NCBI RefSeq assembly: GCF_007280415.1
Contig: NZ_VKKU01000002.1
Location: 496,001-560,000 of the forward strand
Length of the DNA stretch: 64,000 nt
Direction: 5' to 3'
From: Sphingorhabdus contaminans
GTDB taxonomy: Bacteria; Pseudomonadota; Alphaproteobacteria; Sphingomonadales; Sphingomonadaceae
Positions within the stretch are counted from its first letter, which is position 1; every line of letters starts with the position of its first letter. The position numbers were made by a program, and so were the translations under genes. This document shows positions 45,198 through 53,545 of this stretch, one piece after another. The notes beneath the pieces were generated by a model, which was given only the letters and a program-made list of their open reading frames with translations, made no database searches and was not told where the DNA came from.

Positions 45198-46742
45198 TCA
45201 ATCAAGCCCGAGTGCAGTTGGATTCATCAGATTATGCGGGTCGAGCGCGGCCTTTGTCGCCAAAACAAGCGCGCGCGCCGTCGGATCCAGCCGATCAAAA
45301 TAGGGATAGGCCCGGCCAATCTGGAAAAAAGCAGCATCGTTGAGCCGCAAGAGATCGATAAGTTCCTGCTTGAAGCGATGTACTGCGGAGCGCTTTTCAT
45401 CTGATGGGGGATAGGCGGGAATGTTCGACAGATAATCCGCATCCAGTACCGTATCATGAAACGCCGTTCGAGCGTCCGGCCAGTAAATGGCAACTTCATA
45501 CAAAAAACCCGTTGCGCCGACGCTGCTGAACATGGTTCCCACCCATATGCCATTGGCTTCCATGAATTCCCAGCGATCGGAAAGAAACTGCACAAATTGT
45601 TCATGAAAGGCGCTGACGCGGTCATGGGTCAGAATACCATGTATAGGAACCCAACGTTCGCCCTTGGGACCCAGAATATTGTAGAGAGGCGCAAAGGGCA
45701 TCGCCCTTACAAAGGCCGGGGTTGTATTCGCGATCTCGGTCGAATGCGGCGCGGCAATCTGCCGTATCCGCGCTGCCTTGGCCGCAACCTCGCTAGAATC
45801 TGTTCCTTCAACGATGAAGTGCGCCATATAGTTGGCGGCACGAAGTGCATCTTCGCCCGCCGCTGCCATTCGGAGCAATTGCTTAAGCCCGGCATAGAGG
45901 CTGGGTGCAGTCCGGATGATGCCGCGCGCGATACCGATCTTTGCACTGATCCCGGCTTGCTTTCCGATCTGCCCCTGCGACAAAGCCAGATCGACGCCGA
46001 AGTGCGAGTCATCGAGCTGCTCCAGCGATGCCTTGCTTACCAATGCGTGATAGTCCTGTAAGGTCGGGCACGCGAAGGAGATAGCTTCAAAGGCAGGCTG
46101 CGCCTTCAGCAGCGGCAAGGTCACCGCGGCTTTCAACCCGAATGCCCCGCAATCACCTGTGAACAGTCCCGTCAGGTCCGGGCCGAAAAAACGTGTAGCT
46201 TTCGACGCGGCGGTATTGAGTAACTCCCCATCTGCCAGCACGACTTCGATGCCGAGTACCGATTGCGCGGATATACCGTGCCGGCCACTGCCGTGGCTGA
46301 TGGTATTCTGACTGATGCTGCCGCCTACCGTTGCGGCAATTCCCGAAAAGGGACCCCAAAAAGGCGTTCGCAACCCCAAGGGGTCGAGCGTCGCCTTCAG
46401 ATTGGCCCAGGTTGTTCCACTTCCGACGCGCACCTGTGCGTTCACATGGTCAACTTCGATGAAATCCAGCCCCGCCAGATCGAACAGGACATGCCCGCCC
46501 CGTGGAAAAAGATAGCCGTCTGTGTAGGATGCGCCACCGCCCCTGGGGACCATAGGAACGTGCGCCGCCGCGCAGATTTTCACGGCCTGCTGCAGCGCGG
46601 CTATATCATGCGGTCGTACGATACAAATGGGAGCCGCAGCAGATGTGAAAACATCGTGCCGTACAAGTTCGAGCGCAGCGTCTTCCGTGACGACGGAAGC
46701 AGGGCCCAGCGCAGACGTCAGAGAGTGAATGACAGCGTTGAT
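45198..46742 (-). CDS. FAD-linked oxidase, VAO type (paralogue of 433); no usual start codon
   Basis: The protein carries the PCMH FAD domain (MVPRGGGASYTDGYLF; IAATVGGSISQNTIS; GDCGAFGLKAAV) and ends NLMNPTALGLD. The first ATG/GTG/TTG in frame is GTG at 46583, but that cuts the domain. The frame stays open to a stop at 46761-46763, and the codons between translate as similarity to the other oxidase, for example LVRHDVF and CIVRPHD against FYAHDVF and AVVRPHN. No ATG, GTG or TTG lies in that part. An ATC at 46742-46740, 8 nt after AAGGA, is the best placed start, giving 514 residues against 518 in the paralogue. The fallback is the GTG at 46583 (461 residues). Confidence 0.75.
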   Translation of the reverse strand: MNAVIHSLTSALGPASVVTEDAALELVRHDVFTSAAAPICIVRPHDIAALQQAVKICAAAHVPMVPRGGGASYTDGYLFPRGGHVLFDLAGLDFIEVDHVNAQVRVGSGTTWANLKATLDPLGLRTPFWGPFSGIAATVGGSISQNTISHGSGRHGISAQSVLGIEVVLADGELLNTAASKATRFFGPDLTGLFTGDCGAFGLKAAVTLPLLKAQPAFEAISFACPTLQDYHALVSKASLEQLDDSHFGVDLALSQGQIGKQAGISAKIGIARGIIRTAPSLYAGLKQLLRMAAAGEDALRAANYMAHFIVEGTDSSEVAAKAARIRQIAAPHSTEIANTTPAFVRAMPFAPLYNILGPKGERWVPIHGILTHDRVSAFHEQFVQFLSDRWEFMEANGIWVGTMFSSVGATGFLYEVAIYWPDARTAFHDTVLDADYLSNIPAYPPSDEKRSAVHRFKQELIDLLRLNDAAFFQIGRAYPYFDRLDPTARALVLATKAALDPHNLMNPTALGLD

Positions 46743-46792
46743 GACGACAATCCTTACCAGCTAATCCTGCTTGCGCAGACAGCACAGTCGAG

Positions 46793-46844
46793 CACGGCAC
46801 GGCATGCATTAGCAAGAAAATATCCACCCTGCGGCTGTGCCGTG
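46793..46844. promoter_or_regulatory. Spaced inverted repeat CACGGCAC ... GTGCCGTG
   Basis: Perfect 8-bp arms separated by 36 bp in the divergent space between the VAO-type oxidase and the aldehyde dehydrogenase. It could be a pair of half-sites for one regulator or a coincidence in GC-rich DNA. Confidence 0.3.
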
Positions 46845-46909
46845 TGATTTTCACTGACTCCGATGCAATTGCTTCATAGATTGCAGGCAAATTCTAGGAG
46901 CGCGGAGCG

Positions 46910-48412
46910 ATGACCATAGCATGTCCACCCCTGTCCGAAAGTGTTCGGGCATTCCTTGCCCGACAGGCCGGCGGAACAAGGTTGCTCATCAACGGGGAAT
47001 GGGTTGCAGCCGGAGGGGAGGCATTTGCGACGGTTGATCCTGCTACCGGTTCGCAACTCGCCATGATTGGCCGATCCACCGATGCCGATGTGGATGCCGC
47101 AGTCGCTGCGGCAAAGTCTGCCTTTTCCGCGTGGTCCTCGACCGTACCGGTCGAAAGGGCGCGGATCCTCTGGAAAATTGCAGACCTGATCGAGCAACAT
47201 GTCGACGAACTGGCCGAGCTGGAAACACTCGACCAGGGCAAGCCTCTTTTTGTGGGGCGCTGGGCCGAAATCCCAGGTGCCATCAACCAGTTCCGTTTCT
47301 TTGCCGGACAAGCGATGGCGATCGAAGGAAACACCATCGAAAGTTCGATCAACTACCAGCCGCCGGGCAAGCAGATTTCGAGCTGGACAGTCCGTGAGCC
47401 TGTCGGCGTTGTAGCCGCCATCGTACCTTGGAATTCTCCGTTGGTGCTGACCGCGATGAAACTCGCGCCCGCGCTGGCCGCCGGTTGCACTATTGTGCTC
47501 AAGCCTGCGGAAGACACGTCACTTACCGCAATCCGTCTCGCCGAACTTATGACCGAAGCCGGTTTGCCGGCGGGTGTTCTCAATGTCGTAACGGGACTGG
47601 GTGCAGATACCGGTGCGAAACTTGCCAGCCACCATGATGTCGCAAAGATCGCCTTTACAGGCTCGACAGCGACGGGACGTGCTATTCTTGATGCTGCAAA
47701 GACCAATTTCAAGCGTGTAACCCTGGAACTGGGTGGCAAATCCCCCGTAATTGTTTTGCCCGATGCCGATCTGGACCTCGCCATTCCCGGCGTTGCCAAT
47801 GCCATCTTCTTCAATGGCGGCCAGGTCTGCATCGCAGGTTCACGCGCCTATATACACCAGTCCATCCATGACCAGGTCATTGAAGGTGTTGTTGCCTATG
47901 CACAGAATCTGAAGCTGGGCCACGGTCTTGATCCGTCGTCACAAATGGGCCCCCTTGTATCCCGACGCCATGCCGAGAAGGTTGAAAACTTCATCAACGG
48001 CGCAAGAACCGATGGCGCCGACGTGCTGACCGGCGGCAAACGGACCGGCGAGGCTGGCGCCTTTGTCGAGCCTACCGTGCTTTCCGGCTTGCGGTCCGAT
48101 ATGGAAATCGTGCGTGAAGAAGTGTTCGGCCCGGTACTTGCCGCACATAGCTTCAACGACACCGATGAAGTTGTCGCTGCAGCAAATGATAGCCCTTATG
48201 GACTGGCCGCAAGCATCTGGACACAATCGCTTTCGGACGCGCATCGTCTGGCAAAAGTCATGCAGGCAGGGACCGTGTGGATCAATTGCCACGCCATGTA
48301 TGATGCGTCTTTACCCATTGGCGGCACCAAATCCTCCGGTTGGGGTCGCGACAGCGGCAAGCTCGCCATGGACAATTATCTTGAATGGAAAACGGTAACG
48401 GCCGTGTTTTGA
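46910..48412 (+). CDS. Aldehyde dehydrogenase
   Basis: A 500-residue ALDH: AAIVPWNSPL near 169-178, E273 in TLELGGK, C307 in GGQVCIAGSRAYIH, and WGRDSGKLAMDNYLEWKTV at the end. Overall it resembles betaine- or phenylacetaldehyde-type ALDHs. It would take an aromatic or aliphatic aldehyde to the acid. It is divergent from the VAO-type oxidase, which could produce such an aldehyde, and is followed after 15 nt by a DUF1838 gene. It is clearly a different subfamily from the ALDH at 25109. Confidence 0.92.
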   Translation: MTIACPPLSESVRAFLARQAGGTRLLINGEWVAAGGEAFATVDPATGSQLAMIGRSTDADVDAAVAAAKSAFSAWSSTVPVERARILWKIADLIEQHVDELAELETLDQGKPLFVGRWAEIPGAINQFRFFAGQAMAIEGNTIESSINYQPPGKQISSWTVREPVGVVAAIVPWNSPLVLTAMKLAPALAAGCTIVLKPAEDTSLTAIRLAELMTEAGLPAGVLNVVTGLGADTGAKLASHHDVAKIAFTGSTATGRAILDAAKTNFKRVTLELGGKSPVIVLPDADLDLAIPGVANAIFFNGGQVCIAGSRAYIHQSIHDQVIEGVVAYAQNLKLGHGLDPSSQMGPLVSRRHAEKVENFINGARTDGADVLTGGKRTGEAGAFVEPTVLSGLRSDMEIVREEVFGPVLAAHSFNDTDEVVAAANDSPYGLAASIWTQSLSDAHRLAKVMQAGTVWINCHAMYDASLPIGGTKSSGWGRDSGKLAMDNYLEWKTVTAVF

Positions 48413-48427
48413 GCAAAGGGGCCTGTC

Positions 48428-49438
48428 ATGTTCTATGAAGCCTTTCATGAAACCGTCAGCAGACGTTCATTTTTTGGTGCTGTAAGCGGAGCGGCTATTT
48501 TCGCAGCGGTAACGCCGGCAGTTGCAAAAACAGCTGGAAATGTCCGTCCCCTCGATATCCATGACCCGCGGGAAAATCTGTATGGTTTTGCGAAGATGTG
48601 GGGCACCATCGGCGACAAGGCGGTGTTGTCAGGCTACCAGGGCACCCAATATGCGATTGTAGGTGATAAACGAGCAAAACCCCTTTTTGGCTATGCGGGT
48701 TTTGGCAACATCCGGAATATCATCCAGCCAGATGGCAGTGTCAAAGTCATGGGAAAAGAATGCGGCTATTTCACCGACCTCAAAAGTGGAGAAATACTGG
48801 ACCATTGGGACAATCCCTGGACCGGCGAACGAGTGGATGTCTTTGCCTTTCTGAATGACAAGTTTCGAGGAACGCTGGGGCTTGAACGTAAGGTCTTTAA
48901 AGTTGGGGATGGCGAAACCGCCAATAACGACACCGGTAACGCCAAGAAGGGAGACCCGTTTCTTCTCCCTTGGCAAATTGTGGGGGACCAGTATCTGCTT
49001 GGGTGGGATTATGCCCATGAATACACAAATCCGGTGACACCCGAGGGATGGCCAAAAGCTTCGACTGGACACCGTGTTAATCCTTCTGAGCATTTTACGC
49101 TTTTTACGCCGCGCAACGAGATCGATGATCGTTCTATTCTATCGGCCCGTTACCACGCTGGCTTTATGCGCCAAGCTCCTTGGTGGCCTTGGATGCGAAT
49201 GGGGCAGAGCGGCGTCAAAGGTGTTCTGATGGGACGCATGCACAGTTACAAGATTACAGGAGGCATGGACGATGTTCCCCCGGCTGTGCGCAAACGTGTC
49301 GAAAAGGACCGTCCGGACCTGTTCGAAGAACCGACAGATGGCCCTGACTTGGGCGTTATCGGGACGCTGGAACGTTATGCAGAAGACGTACCTCCCGAAG
49401 TCCCGGGATATGTGCCAGCCGCAAGACCGCACATTTAG
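48428..49438 (+). CDS. DUF1838 family Tat-exported protein (copy 3)
   Basis: A 336-residue DUF1838 protein with a twin-arginine leader (VSRRSFFGAVSGAAIFAA). The domain shows YFTDLKSGEILDHWDNPWTG around 116-135 and MRQAPWWPWMRMGQSG around 244-259, both shared with the other two copies. It is in the same transcript as the ALDH, as the copy at 39853 is with a carrier and the copy at 23943 is across from an ALDH. Its stop overlaps that of the convergent serine hydrolase gene. Confidence 0.85.
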   Translation: MFYEAFHETVSRRSFFGAVSGAAIFAAVTPAVAKTAGNVRPLDIHDPRENLYGFAKMWGTIGDKAVLSGYQGTQYAIVGDKRAKPLFGYAGFGNIRNIIQPDGSVKVMGKECGYFTDLKSGEILDHWDNPWTGERVDVFAFLNDKFRGTLGLERKVFKVGDGETANNDTGNAKKGDPFLLPWQIVGDQYLLGWDYAHEYTNPVTPEGWPKASTGHRVNPSEHFTLFTPRNEIDDRSILSARYHAGFMRQAPWWPWMRMGQSGVKGVLMGRMHSYKITGGMDDVPPAVRKRVEKDRPDLFEEPTDGPDLGVIGTLERYAEDVPPEVPGYVPAARPHI

Positions 49439-50628
49439 CGCGCGGAAAGCGCTTTCATAATCATGTTGGGAAGCTTCGCATTATCCCATTCGGGACTAGG
49501 CGGAGGCGTATCGCCCATGCGCAGGATCGCAAGCTTGTATTTGGGTGACAGATACAGGGTCTGATTGCTGTTGCCGTCAAACAGGAAGAGATCGGGATCA
49601 AGATAGGCTTCGCTATGCAAGACCTGCGGACCCGGCCTTCCCGGCGCGCCAAATCCCCGACGCGGCTGCCAGGGGGACCCAAGCCAGATCCCGAGGCCAT
49701 AATGCGGGTTTTGCGCCGTTCCGGTCCGCATCGCTTTGACATATCCTTTAGGTAGCAATTGCTTGCCCGATGCCTTGCCGTCCGCCAGTAAGAGGAGGCC
49801 AAGCCGCAACCAGCTTTCTGCGGGCAGCATCATGCAACAGCCTGAATGCGCGAGCCCGCCGTCACGGTTAACCCAGACAGTTCCACCTTTGGCCCCGATC
49901 GGCGCCAGAACATGGTCGCCCACGAATTGCGCATAGCGCATGCCGCTGGCCTTTTCGATCACCAGCGCCACCAGCTCGCTGGGCGCATTGGCGTAAGCGT
50001 AGCGTGTTCCCGGCGTGTCGGTCAGCGGATAGTGATCGACGATGTAGCGGCCATGATCCGGATCAAGATAGGCCCGGTTCCAGGGATGATCCGGATCTGG
50101 GCTGAACCCTTGATCCAGCAAGCCCGAGCGCATGTCGAGAAGATGCCGGATCTTCATCGCCGCTTTCGCCGTCCCCCGCCATTCCGGAATAAAATCCGCA
50201 ACAGATTGATCCAGGGACTGGATCATCCCCAGCTTGATCGCCCGTCCGACCGCAATCGCCGTCAGTGGCTTTGCCATCGACTTGGACACCAGAAGGCTGT
50301 CCTTATCCTTTCCGCCGAAGAAACGCGCCAGTTCGATTTTTCCGTCGCGCCAGACCAGCAGGGTGGACGATCTGTTTGCCGCAGCATAGGCCTCCGCCTC
50401 CGACAATATGGAAGGCGGGATTTTTTTACCGGACGGCCGTTCCGGCAACACGTGATATTCGCGGGCACCTTCAACGCGCTCCAAGGGAGAATAATCAAAA
50501 TTGGTAGGCGCTCTGCTGAAAGCTTCGAACCGCTGTTTGTAGACAGTCTCTTGATCCGCGTTTCCGGCCGCAGCATGCGCTGGCAATAGTAGCGCCAGAA
50601 TCGCTATACGGTTCCGCAATTTCCTCAT
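49435..50628 (-). CDS. Exported class C beta-lactamase-like serine hydrolase
   Basis: A 397-residue protein with a short signal peptide (IAILALLLPAHAAAG). SKSMAKP holds the S-x-x-K pair (S117, K120) and YAYANAP the Y-x-N motif of the class C beta-lactamase/esterase/6-aminohexanoate-hydrolase fold. Many members in catabolic clusters are esterases or amide hydrolases, not antibiotic resistance enzymes, and that is my preferred reading. ATG at 50628 overlaps the amine oxidase stop by 4 nt, so the two are co-transcribed. Confidence 0.85.
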   Translation of the reverse strand: MRKLRNRIAILALLLPAHAAAGNADQETVYKQRFEAFSRAPTNFDYSPLERVEGAREYHVLPERPSGKKIPPSILSEAEAYAAANRSSTLLVWRDGKIELARFFGGKDKDSLLVSKSMAKPLTAIAVGRAIKLGMIQSLDQSVADFIPEWRGTAKAAMKIRHLLDMRSGLLDQGFSPDPDHPWNRAYLDPDHGRYIVDHYPLTDTPGTRYAYANAPSELVALVIEKASGMRYAQFVGDHVLAPIGAKGGTVWVNRDGGLAHSGCCMMLPAESWLRLGLLLLADGKASGKQLLPKGYVKAMRTGTAQNPHYGLGIWLGSPWQPRRGFGAPGRPGPQVLHSEAYLDPDLFLFDGNSNQTLYLSPKYKLAILRMGDTPPPSPEWDNAKLPNMIMKALSAR

Positions 50629-52097
50629 ATCTTTTCAAGTATCTCGAGCGCCGCGATTTCGGCCGTCTCCATGGCCGATTCCATGCCTGGTTCCATTCGG
50701 CGCAAATGTTCACCCGAAAAATGAACGCGTCCGTGCGGCAGCGCCATATCCTTGGCAAACATCTTGACTTGCCCTGCGGCAAAACAATGTTTGTTTCCGC
50801 CCACAAACGGATTTGCTTCCCAACTATAGTTGAAAAGAGGTTGCAAAGCCCCCTTCATCGATGGCCGGCTTTCCTCGAGTTCGCGCATGACAAAGCTCAG
50901 TTGATCCTCCGGCTTCATGGCGTGCAAGCGTGTTGCTCCATCACCGTTGAGCCAGACAATGAACGCGCCATGGTCACCTGCGCGGTTGCTGATGACAAAG
51001 CCGCGTTCGAAAAAGCGGTCGGTCCAGATCGAGGGAGGGAGGCCATCCGCTTCCCAAAAGGGTTTGAGCACGCGGAAATGGAACTGGGTCGTCGCCGAAT
51101 AAATCGCGCCGAAGACAGCATTGGCCTGCGCAAGTGGTAATCCCGGGTTAAAACGGATGCGCCGGAGCGCCGAAAAAGGTGCGGCCATGACCATGAACCG
51201 GCTGCGCAGACGTTTGCCATTTGCAAGGCGTGTTTCGACTTCATCACCGGCCTGCTCCACGGCGACCACCGGGCTGTTCAGCCTGACGCCGCCCTTGATC
51301 GATGCGGCCATCGCCCGTGGCAAGGCATCGGAACCACCCACAATATAGCTTCGGGTTACGGCATTGCCGGCGCCATATTGCGGTTTGGTCGGATCGCGAT
51401 AGCCTTCCACCTTTATCCGGGCCATGTCGCGAAATATGCTCATGGCAGAAACTGAAGCCAGGCTTGGTCCGTTCAGGTCGACATCTGCCAACCGGATGGC
51501 CGCCTCCGAAACGCCGCGCGCGCGCATATATTCAGCCGCCGAAACATCATGCGGGAAATAATCCGGATTCAACCATTCCGCCGGATCTTCGAATGGCAGC
51601 CAGTCAAAGAACAAGCGGTTCTGCAGAAGATAGGGCAGGATTTCCCGCTCTTTCCCTTCGGTATGGTTGGCATCGGACCCCGCCCAGTCCTGCGGTAGGA
51701 TCAGCTTTCCTCCGATATCGAGAACAAATGGTGTGGATTTTGCGCCATCTTCGGTCAATCCGACATTCAGGCGGGTACAGGCATCCCGGATACGTCCATA
51801 ATAGGGCCCCACCTCGCTGCCACCCAGTTCCGCGGTATAGCCTTCTGCCCGGCCAGTCCGCAGACGCCCGCCAACACGGTCGGATGCTTCCACGACGACG
51901 ACCTTCAGACCTTGCTGCTCCAGCAACTCGGCGGCGTGCAAACCCGAAAGGCCGGCGCCGACGACAACGACGTCCCATTTATCCGGCGTACCACCTGCCT
52001 TTGTTTTGGCGAGCGCAGGTACGGTCCACGATCCTAAAGCGAGAGCGCTGGCGCCAAGAACGGCCCGGCGTGATATATTTTTGGTGTCTATTCCCAT
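50625..52097 (-). CDS. Tat-exported flavin amine oxidase (monoamine oxidase family)
   Basis: A 490-residue flavoprotein. The leader KNISRRAVLGASALALGS is a twin-arginine signal, followed by the dinucleotide motif VVVGAGLSGLHAAELLEQQG, EASDRVGGRLRTG, and the C-terminal FSGEHL segment (VHFSGEHLRRMEPGMESAM) typical of monoamine oxidases. It would oxidise an amine or similar C-N or C-C bond in the periplasm, releasing aldehyde and ammonia. ATG at 52097 was chosen because it opens the Tat signal. A longer frame to 52160 exists but adds nothing recognisable. Divergent from the monooxygenase gene at 52331 across a 233-nt region. Confidence 0.87.
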   Translation of the reverse strand: MGIDTKNISRRAVLGASALALGSWTVPALAKTKAGGTPDKWDVVVVGAGLSGLHAAELLEQQGLKVVVVEASDRVGGRLRTGRAEGYTAELGGSEVGPYYGRIRDACTRLNVGLTEDGAKSTPFVLDIGGKLILPQDWAGSDANHTEGKEREILPYLLQNRLFFDWLPFEDPAEWLNPDYFPHDVSAAEYMRARGVSEAAIRLADVDLNGPSLASVSAMSIFRDMARIKVEGYRDPTKPQYGAGNAVTRSYIVGGSDALPRAMAASIKGGVRLNSPVVAVEQAGDEVETRLANGKRLRSRFMVMAAPFSALRRIRFNPGLPLAQANAVFGAIYSATTQFHFRVLKPFWEADGLPPSIWTDRFFERGFVISNRAGDHGAFIVWLNGDGATRLHAMKPEDQLSFVMRELEESRPSMKGALQPLFNYSWEANPFVGGNKHCFAAGQVKMFAKDMALPHGRVHFSGEHLRRMEPGMESAMETAEIAALEILEKI

Positions 52098-52234
52098 AAC
52101 GACAGCTCCCGCCAAAATGCCATCCGGGCTGTCGCCATTCACCATAGTGGCATGCCGCAACCGGGATATCCCTTACCCGAGACGGTTGTGCATCTCTTAC
52201 TGTGCTGATTCAAGCGGGATGAGGGTCATGTCTT

Positions 52235-52248
52235 CGCAAGGCGGATAG
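52235..52248 (+). promoter_or_regulatory. GGCGGATAG-type site in the divergent control region
   Basis: CGCAAGGCGGATAG matches 12 of 14 positions of the tandem repeats before the IclR gene. It lies inside the wider inverted repeat CTTCGC-N15-GCGAAG (about 52232-52258), between the amine oxidase and the FAD monooxygenase. It is a plausible IclR target linking these genes to the regulator at 42341. Confidence 0.45.
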
Positions 52249-52330
52249 ATTGGCGAAGCCTTTCCACGTCCGGAAAATACAGTCGCATATTGAAGACTGC
52301 TAATTATCCAGAGCCACGGAGCGTCTAATC

Positions 52331-53536
52331 ATGTCTGCAACCGAGCGTTGCCAAGTCGTTATTGCAGGGGCGGGACCCGTCGGAACTGTCATGGCAACAT
52401 TACTTGCCCAGGCGGGCATTGATACGATCGTGCTGGAGGCAGGCGCGGATTGCGCGCAGGATTTGCGCGCATCGACATTTCATCCGCCTACGCTGGAGAT
52501 GCTCGACCAGATCGGTATCACGCCGATGCTGATCGAGCGCGGCTTGAAAGCCCCCATTTATCATTGGCGCGACCGCCATTCTGGTGAAGTCATCGAATTT
52601 GACCTCACCGAGATTTCGGACGTGACACGCTATCCCTTCCGAATCCAGTGCGAACAATATCATTTGTCGCGGGCACTGGCGGAAGGACTTGAGCGCTATA
52701 CGTCTGCCGACATTCGTTTTTCCAACCGCTTGCTCGCGTTTGAACAGGATGACGAAGGCGTGTCGGTCCATGTCGAAACGCCCACGGATATCCGGCACAT
52801 CCGGTGCGACTGGTTAATCGGGGCGGACGGAGCGAACAGCATTGTGCGGAAGTGGCTGGGGATCGAATTTGACGGCTTCACTTATCCCGAACGTTTTCTG
52901 TGCCTGTCAACCGATACGGAACTAGGCGATTATCTGCCCAATCTCGCGCATGTAAATTATGTGTCTGACCCTGATGAGTGGCTGGTACTCCTCCGTGTTC
53001 CTTCCGTGTGGCGGGTGCTCCTTCCCACAATAGTAGACCAGTCGGACGACGAGCTTCGCTCGGATGAAACGAAGAATACCGTGTTTGACCGTCTTATCGG
53101 CAATGGCGCCGCCGTCCGGACATTTCATAGGACCCTGTACCGGGTGCATCAGCGCGTGGCGCAGTCCTTCGTGCAAGGGCGCGTGATGCTGATCGGCGAC
53201 GCGGCCCATCTTAATAATCCACTTGGCGGTTTCGGGATGAATTCCGGGGTGCATGATGCGTTTAATCTTTTTGAAAAGCTCCAACTGGCCATCAAGGCCG
53301 GCAAGCCCAATGGCAGTCTGGCCCAATTTGACCGCCAACGCCGTCAGGTAACACATGCCTTTACGCAAGCGCAAACCATCCAGAACATGGCCTACATGCG
53401 GGGCGGCGCGGGTGAAGAACATGCGTTGCGGCGCGCGGACATGCTGGCGCTGCACGATGATGATGACCGCCGGCGCCGATATCTCCTGCGGCAGGCGATG
53501 TTCGAAAGTCTCGATCAGGCAGCGGCAATTCAATAG
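52331..53536 (+). CDS. FAD-dependent aromatic hydroxylase (group A monooxygenase)
   Basis: A 401-residue flavin monooxygenase: VIAGAGPVGTVMATLLAQAG (about 10-29) is the FAD fold, DWLIGADGANSIVRKWLG the DG motif, and MLIGDAAHLNNPLGGFGMNSG the GD motif. It is nearer the MhpA/PobA-type hydroxylases than the salicylate-type enzyme at 43123. It would hydroxylate a phenolic substrate, often preparing it for ring cleavage. The maleate-isomerase-fold gene follows after 9 nt in the same transcript. A predicted IclR-type site lies about 80 nt upstream. Confidence 0.88.
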   Translation: MSATERCQVVIAGAGPVGTVMATLLAQAGIDTIVLEAGADCAQDLRASTFHPPTLEMLDQIGITPMLIERGLKAPIYHWRDRHSGEVIEFDLTEISDVTRYPFRIQCEQYHLSRALAEGLERYTSADIRFSNRLLAFEQDDEGVSVHVETPTDIRHIRCDWLIGADGANSIVRKWLGIEFDGFTYPERFLCLSTDTELGDYLPNLAHVNYVSDPDEWLVLLRVPSVWRVLLPTIVDQSDDELRSDETKNTVFDRLIGNGAAVRTFHRTLYRVHQRVAQSFVQGRVMLIGDAAHLNNPLGGFGMNSGVHDAFNLFEKLQLAIKAGKPNGSLAQFDRQRRQVTHAFTQAQTIQNMAYMRGGAGEEHALRRADMLALHDDDDRRRRYLLRQAMFESLDQAAAIQ

Positions 53537-53545
53537 GATCAAATC

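Noticed and set aside
46606-46890. Short open frame upstream of the second VAO oxidase as a separate gene
   Set aside because: It overlaps in another frame the stretch that clearly encodes the oxidase N-terminus and has no recognisable product.
49435-50628. Antibiotic-resistance beta-lactamase
   Set aside because: The motifs are those of the wide class C serine hydrolase fold, and the context is catabolic; nothing points to a resistance enzyme.
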